DNA from: Pseudomonas atagonensis
GTDB taxonomy: Bacteria; Pseudomonadota; Gammaproteobacteria; Pseudomonadales; Pseudomonadaceae
Direction: 5' to 3'
Assembly (NCBI RefSeq): GCF_011369485.1
Contig: NZ_VXCA01000031.1
Span: 20,486 to 84,485, forward strand
DNA: 64,000 nt
In this document: positions 25,548 through 34,042 of the stretch, in pieces
Numbering within the stretch: the first letter of the stretch is position 1
Layout: every line of letters begins with the position of its first letter
Notes under the pieces: generated by a model
Told to the model about the DNA's origin: nothing
Database searches by the model: none
Seen by the model: only the letters and a program-made list of their open reading frames with translations
Position numbers and translations under genes: made by a program

Positions 25548-27794
25548 ATGTTCGCGCCCATCACCCGTTCCATGACCCTCACCCTTGGCCTGTGCAGCGC
25601 GGCGTTCAGTGCTGATCTGCTGGCCGAAAACGACGCCGAGACCCAGCCGGAGCCTGCCGCCCCGGCGCTGGAACTGGCCTCGACCAACGTCACCGCCCAA
25701 GGGTTGGGCAACACCACCGAAAACACCGCGGCCTACACCACTGGCGCCATGAGCACCGCGACGCGGCTCAACCTCTCCATCAAGGAAACCCCGCAATCGG
25801 CGTCCGTGGTGACGCGTCAGCAGATGGATGATTTCAAGCTCGGTACATTGTCCGAGGCCATGAGCCAGACCACCGGCGTGGTCGTGCAGCATATGGACTC
25901 GGACCGGGTTGGTTATTCGGCGCGCGGTTATTCGATCAACAATTTCCAGATCGACGGAATGCTCAATACCTTCGATCGCATGAAGTCCGATTCCGACACC
26001 ATCATCTATGACCGCATTGAAGTGGTACGCGGCGCCACCGGCCTGACCACCGGCGCGGGCGATCCGTCGGCGACCATCAACATGGTGCGCAAGCGCCCGA
26101 CCGCGCAATGGCAAGCGCTGGCCGGTGTCAGCGGCGGCAGCTACGACGATTACTACAGTTACGTGGACGTTGGCGGCCCGCTGGCCTTCGACGGGCGATT
26201 GCGCGGACGCACGGTGCTGGCCTATCGCGACAGTCAGTCGATCCGCGACAAGTACGCGCTGCAACGTGAAGTCGGCTACGGCATTCTTGAGGCGGATCTG
26301 AGCGACTCCACCGTGCTGGCGGTCGGTTATGACTACCAGGACAAGCAGGTTCAGGGCTCCTCATGGGGCACTGTGCCCTACTGGAACGCCGAGGGTGGCA
26401 AGGCCGGTCTCGGTCGCTCGACCAACATGGCGACCTCGTGGAGTTCATGGCCACTGAAGGACAAAACCGCGTTTGCCACACTCGACCAGCAACTGGCCGG
26501 TGGCTGGCGGTTGAAAGCGGCCTACACGCACCGGCAAAGCGACATCGACGGCAAGGTCTACTACGGGGGCGAGGGTTTTCCCGCGGCGGATCGCAGCGGC
26601 ATGGTCGCCTACACGTCACACATGATCGGCACGCAGAAAATGGATGCCTACGACTTCAACGTCTCGGGCTCCTACTCGCTGCTCGGTCGTGAGCACGAAA
26701 TGATGTTCGGTTACGGGGAGGCCGAACACCGCACCTGGTCGCCAAAAACCGTCAACGGCCCGCGTGCGGCCAACTACGGGACCATTCGCGACTGGAAATA
26801 CATGGGCGATATCGCCAAGTTCCCGGACACCGTCACCGGGCTGACCGCCTCTCGCGGCAACACCCTGCAGAAGGCCGGCTACATCGCCACCCGACTGAGC
26901 CTGACAGACGAACTGCACGCCATACTCGGCAGTCGTTATGGCAGCTGGGAAGGCAAAAATGAAGACCGCTACTTCAACAAAAGCCTGCAGCTGACCAGCA
27001 TCGAAACTACCCGCCAGCAGCAAAACGATGTGTGGACACCCTACGCCGGCCTGCTCTACGACTTGACGCCGGAGTACACGGCGTATGTCAGCTACACCGA
27101 CATTTTCAAACCCCAAAGCGCGCGGGACAAAAACCGCAAATACATTGATCCGGTGGTGGGCAGCAACTACGAAATAGGCCTGAAAGGCAGCCTGCTGGAA
27201 GAACGGCTCAACGTCGCCACAGCGGTGTTCTGGAGCAAGCAGGACAACGTTGCCGAAGTCGACAACTCCGTGCCGGCGGATCCTGTCACCCGCGAGCAGT
27301 TCTACAAGAGCAGCGGCAAGGGCAACAAGGTCAATGGCTTCGAAGCCGAAGTTTCCGGCGAAGTGCTCAGCGGCTGGAACCTGACGGCCGGATACACCTA
27401 TACCCACTCGGTCGATGGTGAAAGTGAACGCACCAACGCCAACCAGCCGATGAACCTGCTGCGGGTGTCGACGGCGTATCGCTTGCCGGGTGAATGGCAG
27501 GCGCTGACCGTGGGCGGCGCGGTGAATTGGCAAAGCGCGGTGTTCGGCGATTCCGACCGCCCGGTCGGTCGTGATGCGCAAGGTGAGTTCATCACCGAGA
27601 ACAGCAAAATCCATCAAGGCGCCTACACGGTGGTCAAGTTGATGTCGCGTTACGCCATCGACAAGAATCTTTCGGCTTCGCTGAACGTCGACAACCTGTT
27701 CGACAAGAAATATTACGAAAATGTCGGGTTCTATAACGGCGTGTATTGGGGCGACCCACGCACGGTGACGTTGAGCCTGGACTGGAAGCTCTGA
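25548..27794 (+). CDS. TonB-dependent siderophore receptor
   Basis: Outer-membrane receptor of 748 residues. A signal peptide (about 1-26) is followed by a TonB-box-like ELASTNVTAQ. The plug domain contains the siderophore-receptor signature IKETPQSASVVTRQQMDDF and then IEVVRGATGLTTGAGDPSAT. A 22-strand barrel ends SLNVDNLFDKKYYENVGFYN and, at the terminus, VTLSLDWKL. These motifs place it in the FhuE/FpvA-like ferric-siderophore group. There is no N-terminal STN signalling domain and no sigma/anti-sigma pair beside it, so it is a transport-only receptor, probably Fur-controlled and perhaps for a foreign siderophore. The siderophore cannot be read from sequence. Confidence 0.93.
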   Translation: MFAPITRSMTLTLGLCSAAFSADLLAENDAETQPEPAAPALELASTNVTAQGLGNTTENTAAYTTGAMSTATRLNLSIKETPQSASVVTRQQMDDFKLGTLSEAMSQTTGVVVQHMDSDRVGYSARGYSINNFQIDGMLNTFDRMKSDSDTIIYDRIEVVRGATGLTTGAGDPSATINMVRKRPTAQWQALAGVSGGSYDDYYSYVDVGGPLAFDGRLRGRTVLAYRDSQSIRDKYALQREVGYGILEADLSDSTVLAVGYDYQDKQVQGSSWGTVPYWNAEGGKAGLGRSTNMATSWSSWPLKDKTAFATLDQQLAGGWRLKAAYTHRQSDIDGKVYYGGEGFPAADRSGMVAYTSHMIGTQKMDAYDFNVSGSYSLLGREHEMMFGYGEAEHRTWSPKTVNGPRAANYGTIRDWKYMGDIAKFPDTVTGLTASRGNTLQKAGYIATRLSLTDELHAILGSRYGSWEGKNEDRYFNKSLQLTSIETTRQQQNDVWTPYAGLLYDLTPEYTAYVSYTDIFKPQSARDKNRKYIDPVVGSNYEIGLKGSLLEERLNVATAVFWSKQDNVAEVDNSVPADPVTREQFYKSSGKGNKVNGFEAEVSGEVLSGWNLTAGYTYTHSVDGESERTNANQPMNLLRVSTAYRLPGEWQALTVGGAVNWQSAVFGDSDRPVGRDAQGEFITENSKIHQGAYTVVKLMSRYAIDKNLSASLNVDNLFDKKYYENVGFYNGVYWGDPRTVTLSLDWKL

Positions 27795-27812
27795 CCGTTT
27801 AACAACACAAAA

Positions 27813-27842
27813 CCTGTGGTGAGCGATTTGCCTCGCCACAGG
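27813..27842 (+). repeat. hairpin resembling an arm of the GTGGCGAGG repeat
   Basis: CCTGTGGTGAG pairs with CTCGCCACAGG around 8 bases, 18 bases after the receptor stop. It has no T run. The sequence looks like a shortened copy of the repeat family at 7735 and may end or protect the transcript. Confidence 0.5.
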
Positions 27843-27956
27843 GAATGCGCGCCCCCCTTCAAGCGTGTTAACCCCGAGTTAATGCCCGCCGCACAGACTT
27901 TTCCCCGAGATCTGCTTCATGGACGAACGGCTCCGACTTGTTCAGTAGGAGGCACC

Positions 27957-28166
27957 ATGAAAATCATTACCGTACTTTTCACCGGGCTACTTGCCCTGGG
28001 TTCCGCCAGCGCTTTCGCCGAAGGCGGCGCCGAGCGGATGCAGTATTACTTCGCTAACTTCCCGGTACATCACGCGCAAAGCGAGCAAGGCAACGATACC
28101 CAGGCGAAAGAGATTCGCGTCCCGACCGACCAGACCGCGCAAGTGACCGAGTCTTATCGCAACTAG
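27957..28166 (+). CDS. small secreted protein, unknown
   Basis: A 69-residue protein with a clear signal peptide (MKIITVLFTGLLALGSASAFA, cleavage before EGG), leaving about 47 residues. The mature part (AERMQYYFANFPVHH and KEIRVPTDQTAQVTESYRN) has no cysteine or known motif. The ribosome site TAGGAGG is strong and a terminator follows closely, so it is a real, single-gene transcript, probably well expressed. Similar tiny periplasmic proteins occur in pseudomonads, but I cannot name a function. Confidence 0.75.
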   Translation: MKIITVLFTGLLALGSASAFAEGGAERMQYYFANFPVHHAQSEQGNDTQAKEIRVPTDQTAQVTESYRN

Positions 28167-28228
28167 CATTTTGCAGAGCAACCGATGCACCTCCAGTGGC
28201 TCCGCTCTGGCCCTGGAGACGACAGTTG

Positions 28229-28254
28229 GGCGCCCTTTTCGGGCGCCTTTTTTT
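28229..28254 (+). terminator. terminator of the small secreted gene
   Basis: GGCGCCC-TTTTC-GGGCGCC followed by seven T residues. It also lies at the 3' end of the oppositely oriented GNAT gene. Confidence 0.9.
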
Positions 28255-28756
28255 ACGCCTGCAGATCCTTGATCCAGAACAGCATGCGCCCGTGATCCGG
28301 GTCGAACATGCCCGGTGCAAAGCCGAATTTGCTGTAGGCGTTTTGCGCCACCGCGTTGCCTTCCAGCACTTCCAGGGTAATTTTGCAGCAGCCGCGCTGG
28401 CGGGCGATTTCTTCGACCTTGCGCAGCATTTTCTGGCTCAGCCCGAGTCCGCGAAACTTGCCCACCACTGACACGTCGTGGACGTTGACCAGCGGTTTGC
28501 AGGCGAACGTCGAAAAGCCTTCAAAACAATTCACCAGCCCCGCCGGCTCACCGCCGACAAACGCCAGCACACTGAAGGCGAATGACCGTCGGGCCAGTTC
28601 TTCCGGTAGCCGACGGAGCAGTTCAGGATCGATGGGGTGACCGCCACCCATCGGGTCTTCTGCGTAATGATTGAGCACCACGCCGATCGCTTCGGCGTGC
28701 ACTGGATTTGTGTAACTGGCCTGAAGCACAAGAATTTCTGCGGAATCCATTTCCAT
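28253..28756 (-). CDS. GNAT family N-acetyltransferase
   Basis: Acetyl-CoA-dependent acyltransferase of about 167 residues. The acetyl-CoA loop is seen in GKFRGLGLSQKMLRKVEEIA, preceded by the strand LVNVHDVSV and followed by CCKITLEVLEGNAVAQNAYSKFGF, the usual motif B. The substrate is unknown; DPMGGGHPIDPELL in the variable N-terminal part is typical of a Pseudomonas subgroup. Two close ATG codons (MEMDS) could start it; I use the first. It stands alone. Confidence 0.88.
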   Translation of the reverse strand: MEMDSAEILVLQASYTNPVHAEAIGVVLNHYAEDPMGGGHPIDPELLRRLPEELARRSFAFSVLAFVGGEPAGLVNCFEGFSTFACKPLVNVHDVSVVGKFRGLGLSQKMLRKVEEIARQRGCCKITLEVLEGNAVAQNAYSKFGFAPGMFDPDHGRMLFWIKDLQA

Positions 28757-28871
28757 CCCCAAACATACAAAAACCCCGGCGCGCAAAGTGCGCACTGAAA
28801 GGCTGCCCCGACCTTAACGCGACCTACCCCGGCTGGGCAAATTCCACAATCAGATTTCCGTCAGGGGTTTC

Positions 28872-29453
28872 TCAGTGCCCCCAGATCAGCTCTTCGGTCC
28901 AGCCGAGCTCGGCGAAGTCTTCCGCACGCAAAACGCATTCACCCGCGCAGAAAAACTCGTCCAGTTGCGGCGGCGCCACCGAGGTACCGCTGAGCATCGC
29001 GTGCACTTGGCCGCGATGATGGATCTGGTGTTCGAACAGGTGCGACAACATGCGCAGACGACTGTCGTGCTGCGGCGTGTCGCGGGCGATGGTGACGATA
29101 CGGCCCAGATCGCCATCGCGCAGTTGTTCGCAATAGGCGATCAGCCGCCGATCGACATGTGCCTGCTCTTCGCGCAGCGGTTCGGCCTCAGTGAACGGCT
29201 CGTCCTGCTGGAAAAACACGTAGCAATCGGGATGTGGTTCAACACCGCGCAGCTCGCGCTCCAGTGCATCGACGTAGAACCAGTCGCAGGTCAGGATGTG
29301 ATTGAGGGTCAGGCGAATGGCGGGGAAAAAACTCACCCGTGGCGCCGCCAGTTGCGTGGCGTCCAGCTGAGTCCAGGCCTTGGCCAGGCGATGATTGGCC
29401 CAGGCATTTTGATAGGCCATGGTCAGCAAATGATGGGACAGCGGTTGGCGCAT
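28872..29453 (-). CDS. DinB family protein
   Basis: Four-helix-bundle protein of 193 residues in the DinB/YfiT superfamily of putative metal-dependent thiol transferases. The three metal-ligand His positions are visible: LNHILTCDWFYVDAL in helix 2, and FEHQIHHRGQVHAML in helix 4, which supplies two. Residue length and motifs fit the family found widely in pseudomonads. The biochemical substrate is unknown; low-molecular-weight thiols are used elsewhere. It lies 18 bases downstream of zapE in the same direction, so it is probably co-transcribed. Confidence 0.88.
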   Translation of the reverse strand: MRQPLSHHLLTMAYQNAWANHRLAKAWTQLDATQLAAPRVSFFPAIRLTLNHILTCDWFYVDALERELRGVEPHPDCYVFFQQDEPFTEAEPLREEQAHVDRRLIAYCEQLRDGDLGRIVTIARDTPQHDSRLRMLSHLFEHQIHHRGQVHAMLSGTSVAPPQLDEFFCAGECVLRAEDFAELGWTEELIWGH

Positions 29454-29471
29454 GGTATCGCCCTCCTCGTT

Positions 29472-30590
29472 TCAGACCTCGGCGAAGCGTTGCAACTGCA
29501 TCTCCTGCAGGCGGCTCAAGGTGCGACGGAACGGGAATTCCAGATAACCCTCGGTGTACAGCGCGTCCATCGGCACCAGCGCCTCGATGTACAGCGGCAC
29601 CTTGCGGTCATAACACTCGTCCACCAGCGCAATAAAACGCCGTACGCCGTCGTCATGCACCGACAACTGCGGCAACTCGCGATCACCGGCGTCCACGCGC
29701 ACGGCGCCGTCCTCGGTGCCGCGAGCAATGCGCCCTTCTCGCTTCTGCGCACTCAGATTGGGCACGTCGCTCAACAGAATAGCCCGGTAGGTGTCGCACA
29801 GCGCGATGAAATCCATGGCGGCGAACGGTTGCTCGCACAGGTCGGCGTAGCGGCACCACAACACGGTTTCACTGGCGCGCACCACGTTCAGTGTCCGGTG
29901 GCCGACCGGCACGGGTTCAGCGCTGGAATGTTCATTGTTGGTCAGACGCGCAAACACCTCGCGCAACGCACTGACCGAATCCGGCGCAGTGACAAAGTAG
30001 CGTTGCTGACCGACACCCGGATGCAGTCGATGATCCTCGGCGCCGTTCACCGCCACCACCTGCATGTGCGCCTTGATCGCGGCAATCGCCGGGACGAAGC
30101 GATCACGGTTGAAGCCGTCGGCGTATAACTGATCCGGCGGCAGATTGGAGGTGCAGACCACCACCACGCCCTCGTCGAACATCACCTGAAACAGCCGGCC
30201 GAGAACGATCGCGTCCCCGATATCGTTGACGAACAGCTCATCGAAACACAGCACCCGCACCTCGGCGGCCAATTCACGGGCCAACGCGCGCAGCGGATCG
30301 GCGATCCCGGTCAACTGGAAGGAGCGCTGGTGCACCCAGCCCATGAAATGATGAAAGTGCTGACGCCGGGCCGGCACCCGCAGGCTCTGATAGAACTGGT
30401 CCATCAGCCACGTCTTGCCGCGCCCCACCGGGCCCCATAAATAAACGCCGGTGACCGAACGGGCACCGGCGTGCAAGGCTTCGTGACACTTTTGCAGCGC
30501 CCAGACCGCATGTTCCTGGGCTTCGTCCTGGACGAAACCGTCGTGTTCGATGGCGTGCTGCCAGGCGCTGAGGGGGGAGTCGAAAGTCAT
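29472..30590 (-). CDS. zapE: cell division ATPase ZapE (AFG1 family)
   Basis: P-loop ATPase of 372 residues that associates with the Z-ring under stress. Walker A is GPVGRGKT at about 53-60, Walker B is VLCFDELFVNDIGDA, and sensor/arginine motifs occur in VVVCTSNLPPDQLY and DGFNRDRFVPAI. The late FIALVDECYDRKVPLYIEA is highly characteristic of AFG1/ZapE. I start at MTFDSPL, the normal family start; the frame is open a little further upstream. It leads the DinB gene. Confidence 0.94.
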   Translation of the reverse strand: MTFDSPLSAWQHAIEHDGFVQDEAQEHAVWALQKCHEALHAGARSVTGVYLWGPVGRGKTWLMDQFYQSLRVPARRQHFHHFMGWVHQRSFQLTGIADPLRALARELAAEVRVLCFDELFVNDIGDAIVLGRLFQVMFDEGVVVVCTSNLPPDQLYADGFNRDRFVPAIAAIKAHMQVVAVNGAEDHRLHPGVGQQRYFVTAPDSVSALREVFARLTNNEHSSAEPVPVGHRTLNVVRASETVLWCRYADLCEQPFAAMDFIALCDTYRAILLSDVPNLSAQKREGRIARGTEDGAVRVDAGDRELPQLSVHDDGVRRFIALVDECYDRKVPLYIEALVPMDALYTEGYLEFPFRRTLSRLQEMQLQRFAEV

Positions 30591-30678
30591 GCGCGGCAGT
30601 ATGCCACGATGCCCCCGGCCGACACACAGCCCACACCGCATCTGCCTGAAAAGCAGATCCCTTGTGGGAGCGATTGTG

Positions 30679-31638
30679 TCAGACGTCGACTTTGTGTCGG
30701 GCCGCGTAGAGGCAGAGCATTTCCATGGCCAGTGTCGCGGCTGCCAGCGACGTCACTTCCGCATGATCGTAAGCCGGGGCGACTTCCACCACGTCCATCC
30801 CCACCAGATTGATGCCGCGCAAACCGCCGAGAATCTCCAGCGCCTGCACCGTGCTCAAGCCGCCACACACCGGCGTCCCTGTACCCGGAGCGAATGCCGG
30901 GTCGAGGCAGTCGATGTCGAACGTCAGGTACACCGGGTTATCCCCGACCCGCGCCCGGATCGACTCGACAATGGCTTCGCAGCCGCGCCGATGCACCTGC
31001 CGCGCGTCGAGCACCTGAAAGCCCTGGTGATCGTCATTGGTGGTGCGCAGGCCGATCTGCACCGAGCGTGCCGGATCCACCAGCCCTTCCCGTGCCGCGT
31101 GCCAGAACATGGTGCCGTGATCGACCCGTTTGCCGTCCTCGTCCGGCCAGGTGTCGCTGTGCGCATCGAAGTGGATCAGCGACAGCGCGCCGTGCTTGCG
31201 CGCATGGGCCTTAAGCAGCGGATAGGTGATGAAGTGGTCGCCACCGAAGGTCAGCATGGCGCTGCCGGCATTGAGAATGTGCTCGGCATGGGCCTCGATG
31301 CTTTCCGGGACGATGTGCGGCGAGCCGTAATCGAAATCGCAGTCGCCGTAGTCGATCACCGCCAGATGATCGAAGGGGTCGAACGTCCACGGCCAGTGAC
31401 GCTCCCAGGCAATGCCGGTGGACGCCGCGCGAATCCCCCGAGGCCCGAAGCGTGCGCCGGGACGGTTGCTGGTGGCCGTGTCGAACGGCACGCCGCTGAC
31501 CGCCACATCGACCCCACGCAAGTCTCGGCTGTAACGGCGACGCATGAAACTGGTGATCCCGGCGTAGGTGCTTTCGGCGGCAGTCCCGTAAAGGCTGTCA
31601 CGGGTGATCGCTTGATCGTTGGTCATTGGCACGTCCAT
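30679..31638 (-). CDS. speB: agmatinase
   Basis: Manganese ureohydrolase of 319 residues that splits agmatine into putrescine and urea. The binuclear metal motifs are intact: GGDHF, HFDAHSDT and DIDCLDPAFAPGTGTP. The sequence, especially TSNRPGARFGPRGIR and GMDVVEVAPAYDHAEVT, is closer to enterobacterial SpeB than to Pseudomonas guanidinobutyrase GbuA as I recall them. AGGAG stands 7 bases before the ATG. It follows an orphan polyamine-binding protein gene by 38 bases, and both are divergent from a LysR gene, suggesting an inducible agmatine or related guanidine catabolic unit. Confidence 0.9.
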   Translation of the reverse strand: MDVPMTNDQAITRDSLYGTAAESTYAGITSFMRRRYSRDLRGVDVAVSGVPFDTATSNRPGARFGPRGIRAASTGIAWERHWPWTFDPFDHLAVIDYGDCDFDYGSPHIVPESIEAHAEHILNAGSAMLTFGGDHFITYPLLKAHARKHGALSLIHFDAHSDTWPDEDGKRVDHGTMFWHAAREGLVDPARSVQIGLRTTNDDHQGFQVLDARQVHRRGCEAIVESIRARVGDNPVYLTFDIDCLDPAFAPGTGTPVCGGLSTVQALEILGGLRGINLVGMDVVEVAPAYDHAEVTSLAAATLAMEMLCLYAARHKVDV

Positions 31639-31676
31639 CGGTGTGCTCCTTGTTATGGTTCAGGCGGTTTTGACGG

Positions 31677-32768
31677 TTATTGATGGCTGCGAAACGTCGT
31701 CCACAGACGGGTGCGCTGGCGCATGTCCTTGAGGCTCATGCTGCGATCGGCGTAGAGACGTTCGCGCACGTCGGTCGGCGGATAGATGTCGGGGTCGTTA
31801 CGCACGGCTTCGTCCACCAGCGGCGTCGCGGCCTGGTTGGCGGTGGCGAAAAACAGCGTGTTGGTCAGTTCGGCCACCGAGTCGGGGCGCAGCATGAACT
31901 CGATGAAGGCCCGCGCCGCTTCGGGGTGCGGTGCATCTTTGGGGATGGCGAGGTTGTCCTGCCAGATCAGCGTGCCCTCTTTGGGAATGCGATAGGCCAC
32001 TTCGTAAGGTTTGTTGGCCTTGCGCGCCTGGTCGGCGGCCATGCTCGCGTCGCCGTTGTAGGTCAGCGCAAGGCAGACGTTGCCGCTGGCCAGGTCGTTG
32101 ATCTGCCGCCCGGTAGCGACGTAGAGCACCGACGGCTGCAGTTTCTGCAGCAAGGCTTCGGCGGCAGCGAGGTCATTCTTGTCCGTGCTGTAGGGATCTT
32201 TGCCGAGGTAATGCAGCGCCAGACCAATGACTTCCTGCGGCGAATCGAGAATCGCGATCCCGCAGTCCTTGAGCTTGCTCGCGTATTGCGGTTTGAACAG
32301 CAGATCGAGGCTGTTCAGCGGCACGTCCGGCAATCGTTGCCTGACCGCTTCAACGTTCATCCCCAGCCCCAGCGTGCCCCAGGTGTACGGCACGCCGTAA
32401 CGGTTGCCGGGGTCGACGGCGGCGAGCTTTTCCAGCAGATCGGGGTCAAGGTTGCCGTAGCCCTTGAGGCCGTCGTGAGCAATTTCTTTCAGCGCACCGG
32501 CGGCCAGCCCTCGGGCGAGTACGCTGGACGATGGCACCACCACGTCGTAACCACTGCCGCCGGTGAGCAGCTTGGTTTCCAGTACTTCGGACGTATCGAA
32601 CGTGTCGTAGCGCACGTGAATGCCGGTTTCCTGCTCGAAACGTTGCAGGGTTTGCGGCGGCACGTAATCGGCCCAACTGTAGAGATTGAGGGTTTTGTCT
32701 TCGGCCTGGGCATTGATGGCCACGGACAACAACAGCGCGGGAAAACACAGCTTGAACACGGGAGCCAT
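31677..32768 (-). CDS. polyamine ABC transporter substrate-binding protein (PotF/SpuD-like)
   Basis: Periplasmic binding protein of 363 residues with a signal peptide (MAPVFKLCFPALLLSVAINAQA). PotD/PotF landmarks are LNLYSWADYVPPQTLQRFEQETGI, DVVVPSSSVLARG, YGVPYTWGTLGLGMN and LALTYNGDASMAADQA. These proteins capture putrescine, spermidine or agmatine for an ABC importer. No permease or ATPase gene is adjacent, so it must use a transporter encoded elsewhere or act as a sensor. It is transcribed with speB, so agmatine is a reasonable ligand guess. Confidence 0.9.
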   Translation of the reverse strand: MAPVFKLCFPALLLSVAINAQAEDKTLNLYSWADYVPPQTLQRFEQETGIHVRYDTFDTSEVLETKLLTGGSGYDVVVPSSSVLARGLAAGALKEIAHDGLKGYGNLDPDLLEKLAAVDPGNRYGVPYTWGTLGLGMNVEAVRQRLPDVPLNSLDLLFKPQYASKLKDCGIAILDSPQEVIGLALHYLGKDPYSTDKNDLAAAEALLQKLQPSVLYVATGRQINDLASGNVCLALTYNGDASMAADQARKANKPYEVAYRIPKEGTLIWQDNLAIPKDAPHPEAARAFIEFMLRPDSVAELTNTLFFATANQAATPLVDEAVRNDPDIYPPTDVRERLYADRSMSLKDMRQRTRLWTTFRSHQ

Positions 32769-32825
32769 GACGAACACCTGACCGGAGGAAGTGACGGCAG
32801 GATGCGCGCTCGGATACATTGGAAA

Positions 32826-32837
32826 AATCTCAAGATT
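32826..32837. promoter_or_regulatory. candidate LysR operator, polyamine gene pair
   Basis: AATCTCAAGATT is a dyad (5-base arms, 2-base centre) in the 99-base divergent spacer, 31 bases before the LysR start. Position and symmetry suit an autoregulatory LysR site. Confidence 0.35.
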
Positions 32838-32867
32838 GTTAACCTGACTTTATCCCGGAGTAATGTG

Positions 32868-33761
32868 ATGCTCGGCCAGCTCCATGACGTGGATTTGCAG
32901 TTGCTGCGCCTGTTCGCTCGCGTGGTCGAATGCGGTGGTTTCAGTGCGGCCCAAGGTGAACTGGGCCTGAGCCAGTCCAGCATCAGCCAGCAAATGGCCA
33001 AGCTGGAAACCCGCCTCGGGTATCGCCTGTGCAGCCGTGGCAAAGGCGGTTTCAGTGTCACGCCCAAGGGCGAGCAATTGCTGATCGCGGTTCGCACGCT
33101 GTTCGAGTCGATCGAGACCTTTCGCCACCAGTCCAACGGCGTCGCCGGACGCTTGATCGGTGAGGTTCGCCTGGGCATTTCCGAGGCCGTCGATCAGTCG
33201 GTGCTGCAACAGGTGGCCGAGGCAATCCGCTGTTTTCGCGAGCGCGACGAATCGGTGCGCATCGAGTTGATCAGTGCGATGCCCGGGGAAATGGAACGGC
33301 TGCTGTTGCAGCAAAGGCTGGATCTGGCGATCGGTTACTTTTCCCAGGTGCAGAGCGCCTTCGATTACCGCCAGTTGTTCAGCGAAACCCAGCATCTGTA
33401 CTGCGCGCCGGGCCATCCGCTGTTCAATGACGATGCGCCGAGCGACGTAGCCATCGAAGCCTGCGACCGGGTCGACCATCCTTATCGGTTTTTGCGCAGT
33501 GACGAGCCGTTTCAGGGCAAGGTCTGTTCGGCGCGGTCGGAGCAGGTGGAAGGCACGCTGACGTTCATTCTGTCGGGCAAGCACGTGGGTTATCTGCCGG
33601 AACACTATGCCCGCAGCTGGCAGGACAAAGGCTTGCTGCGCGCGGTGCGCCCGGGGCAACTGAGTTTTGAAGTGGCGTTTCATCTGGCCCGGCACCGGGC
33701 ACAGGTGCCGGGGGATGCGCAGATGGCGTTTGAAGAGGATTTGCTCAGCGCGTTTGCCTGA
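32868..33761 (+). CDS. LysR-family regulator divergent from the polyamine genes
   Basis: LysR-type regulator of 297 residues. HTH at about 8-65 (VDLQLLRLFARVVECGGFSAA, LSQSSISQQMAKLETRLGYRL). The effector domain has RLIGEVRLGISEAVDQSVL, a central LDLAIGYFSQVQ hinge and an ending EVAFHLARHRAQVPGDAQM. CCCGGAG precedes the ATG. It is divergent from the binding-protein and agmatinase genes, its likely targets. The inducer is probably a guanidine or polyamine compound, by context only. Confidence 0.9.
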   Translation: MLGQLHDVDLQLLRLFARVVECGGFSAAQGELGLSQSSISQQMAKLETRLGYRLCSRGKGGFSVTPKGEQLLIAVRTLFESIETFRHQSNGVAGRLIGEVRLGISEAVDQSVLQQVAEAIRCFRERDESVRIELISAMPGEMERLLLQQRLDLAIGYFSQVQSAFDYRQLFSETQHLYCAPGHPLFNDDAPSDVAIEACDRVDHPYRFLRSDEPFQGKVCSARSEQVEGTLTFILSGKHVGYLPEHYARSWQDKGLLRAVRPGQLSFEVAFHLARHRAQVPGDAQMAFEEDLLSAFA

Positions 33762-33778
33762 AGCTCAGACTGAATACT

Positions 33779-33888
33779 TGTGGCGATGGGATTTATCCCC
33801 GTTGGGGCGTGCAGCGGCCCTGCTTTTTTGCCTGCAGGATTGTCAGGGACTGCTGCGCAGTCCAACGGGGATAAATCCCCTCGCCACA
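33779..33888. repeat. second repeat family, inverted pair
   Basis: The arms TGTGGCGATGGGATTTATCC and its complement GGATAAATCCCCTCGCCACA enclose about 70 bases. The left arm differs from the copy at 7735 by one base (GATGGG for GAGGGG), consistent with an ageing copy. It lies between a LysR gene and the NCS2 gene. Confidence 0.85.
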
Positions 33889-34042
33889 GGTTTTCCGTAG
33901 GCCAGTGGTTTGAGTCCAAGCCGTAGGACCCAATAAAACCTGACCTTTCAGGCAATTTTATTGCGTTGCCCTCGCCGTCCTCTTCCGGCATCCTGCGCCT
34001 CCATTTTCTGACCCGGCCCCGCCTCACGGCGCGCAAAACACC

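Noticed and set aside
24363..26264. A 633-codon minus-strand frame spanning cptA and the receptor gene
   Set aside because: It crosses the cptA terminator and the intergenic gap and opposes two clearly real genes.
31680..32867. Long upstream extension of the LysR gene reading through the binding-protein region
   Set aside because: The frame is open but opposes the real polyamine-binding protein gene. The LysR start at 32868 has a ribosome site and the normal family N-terminus.
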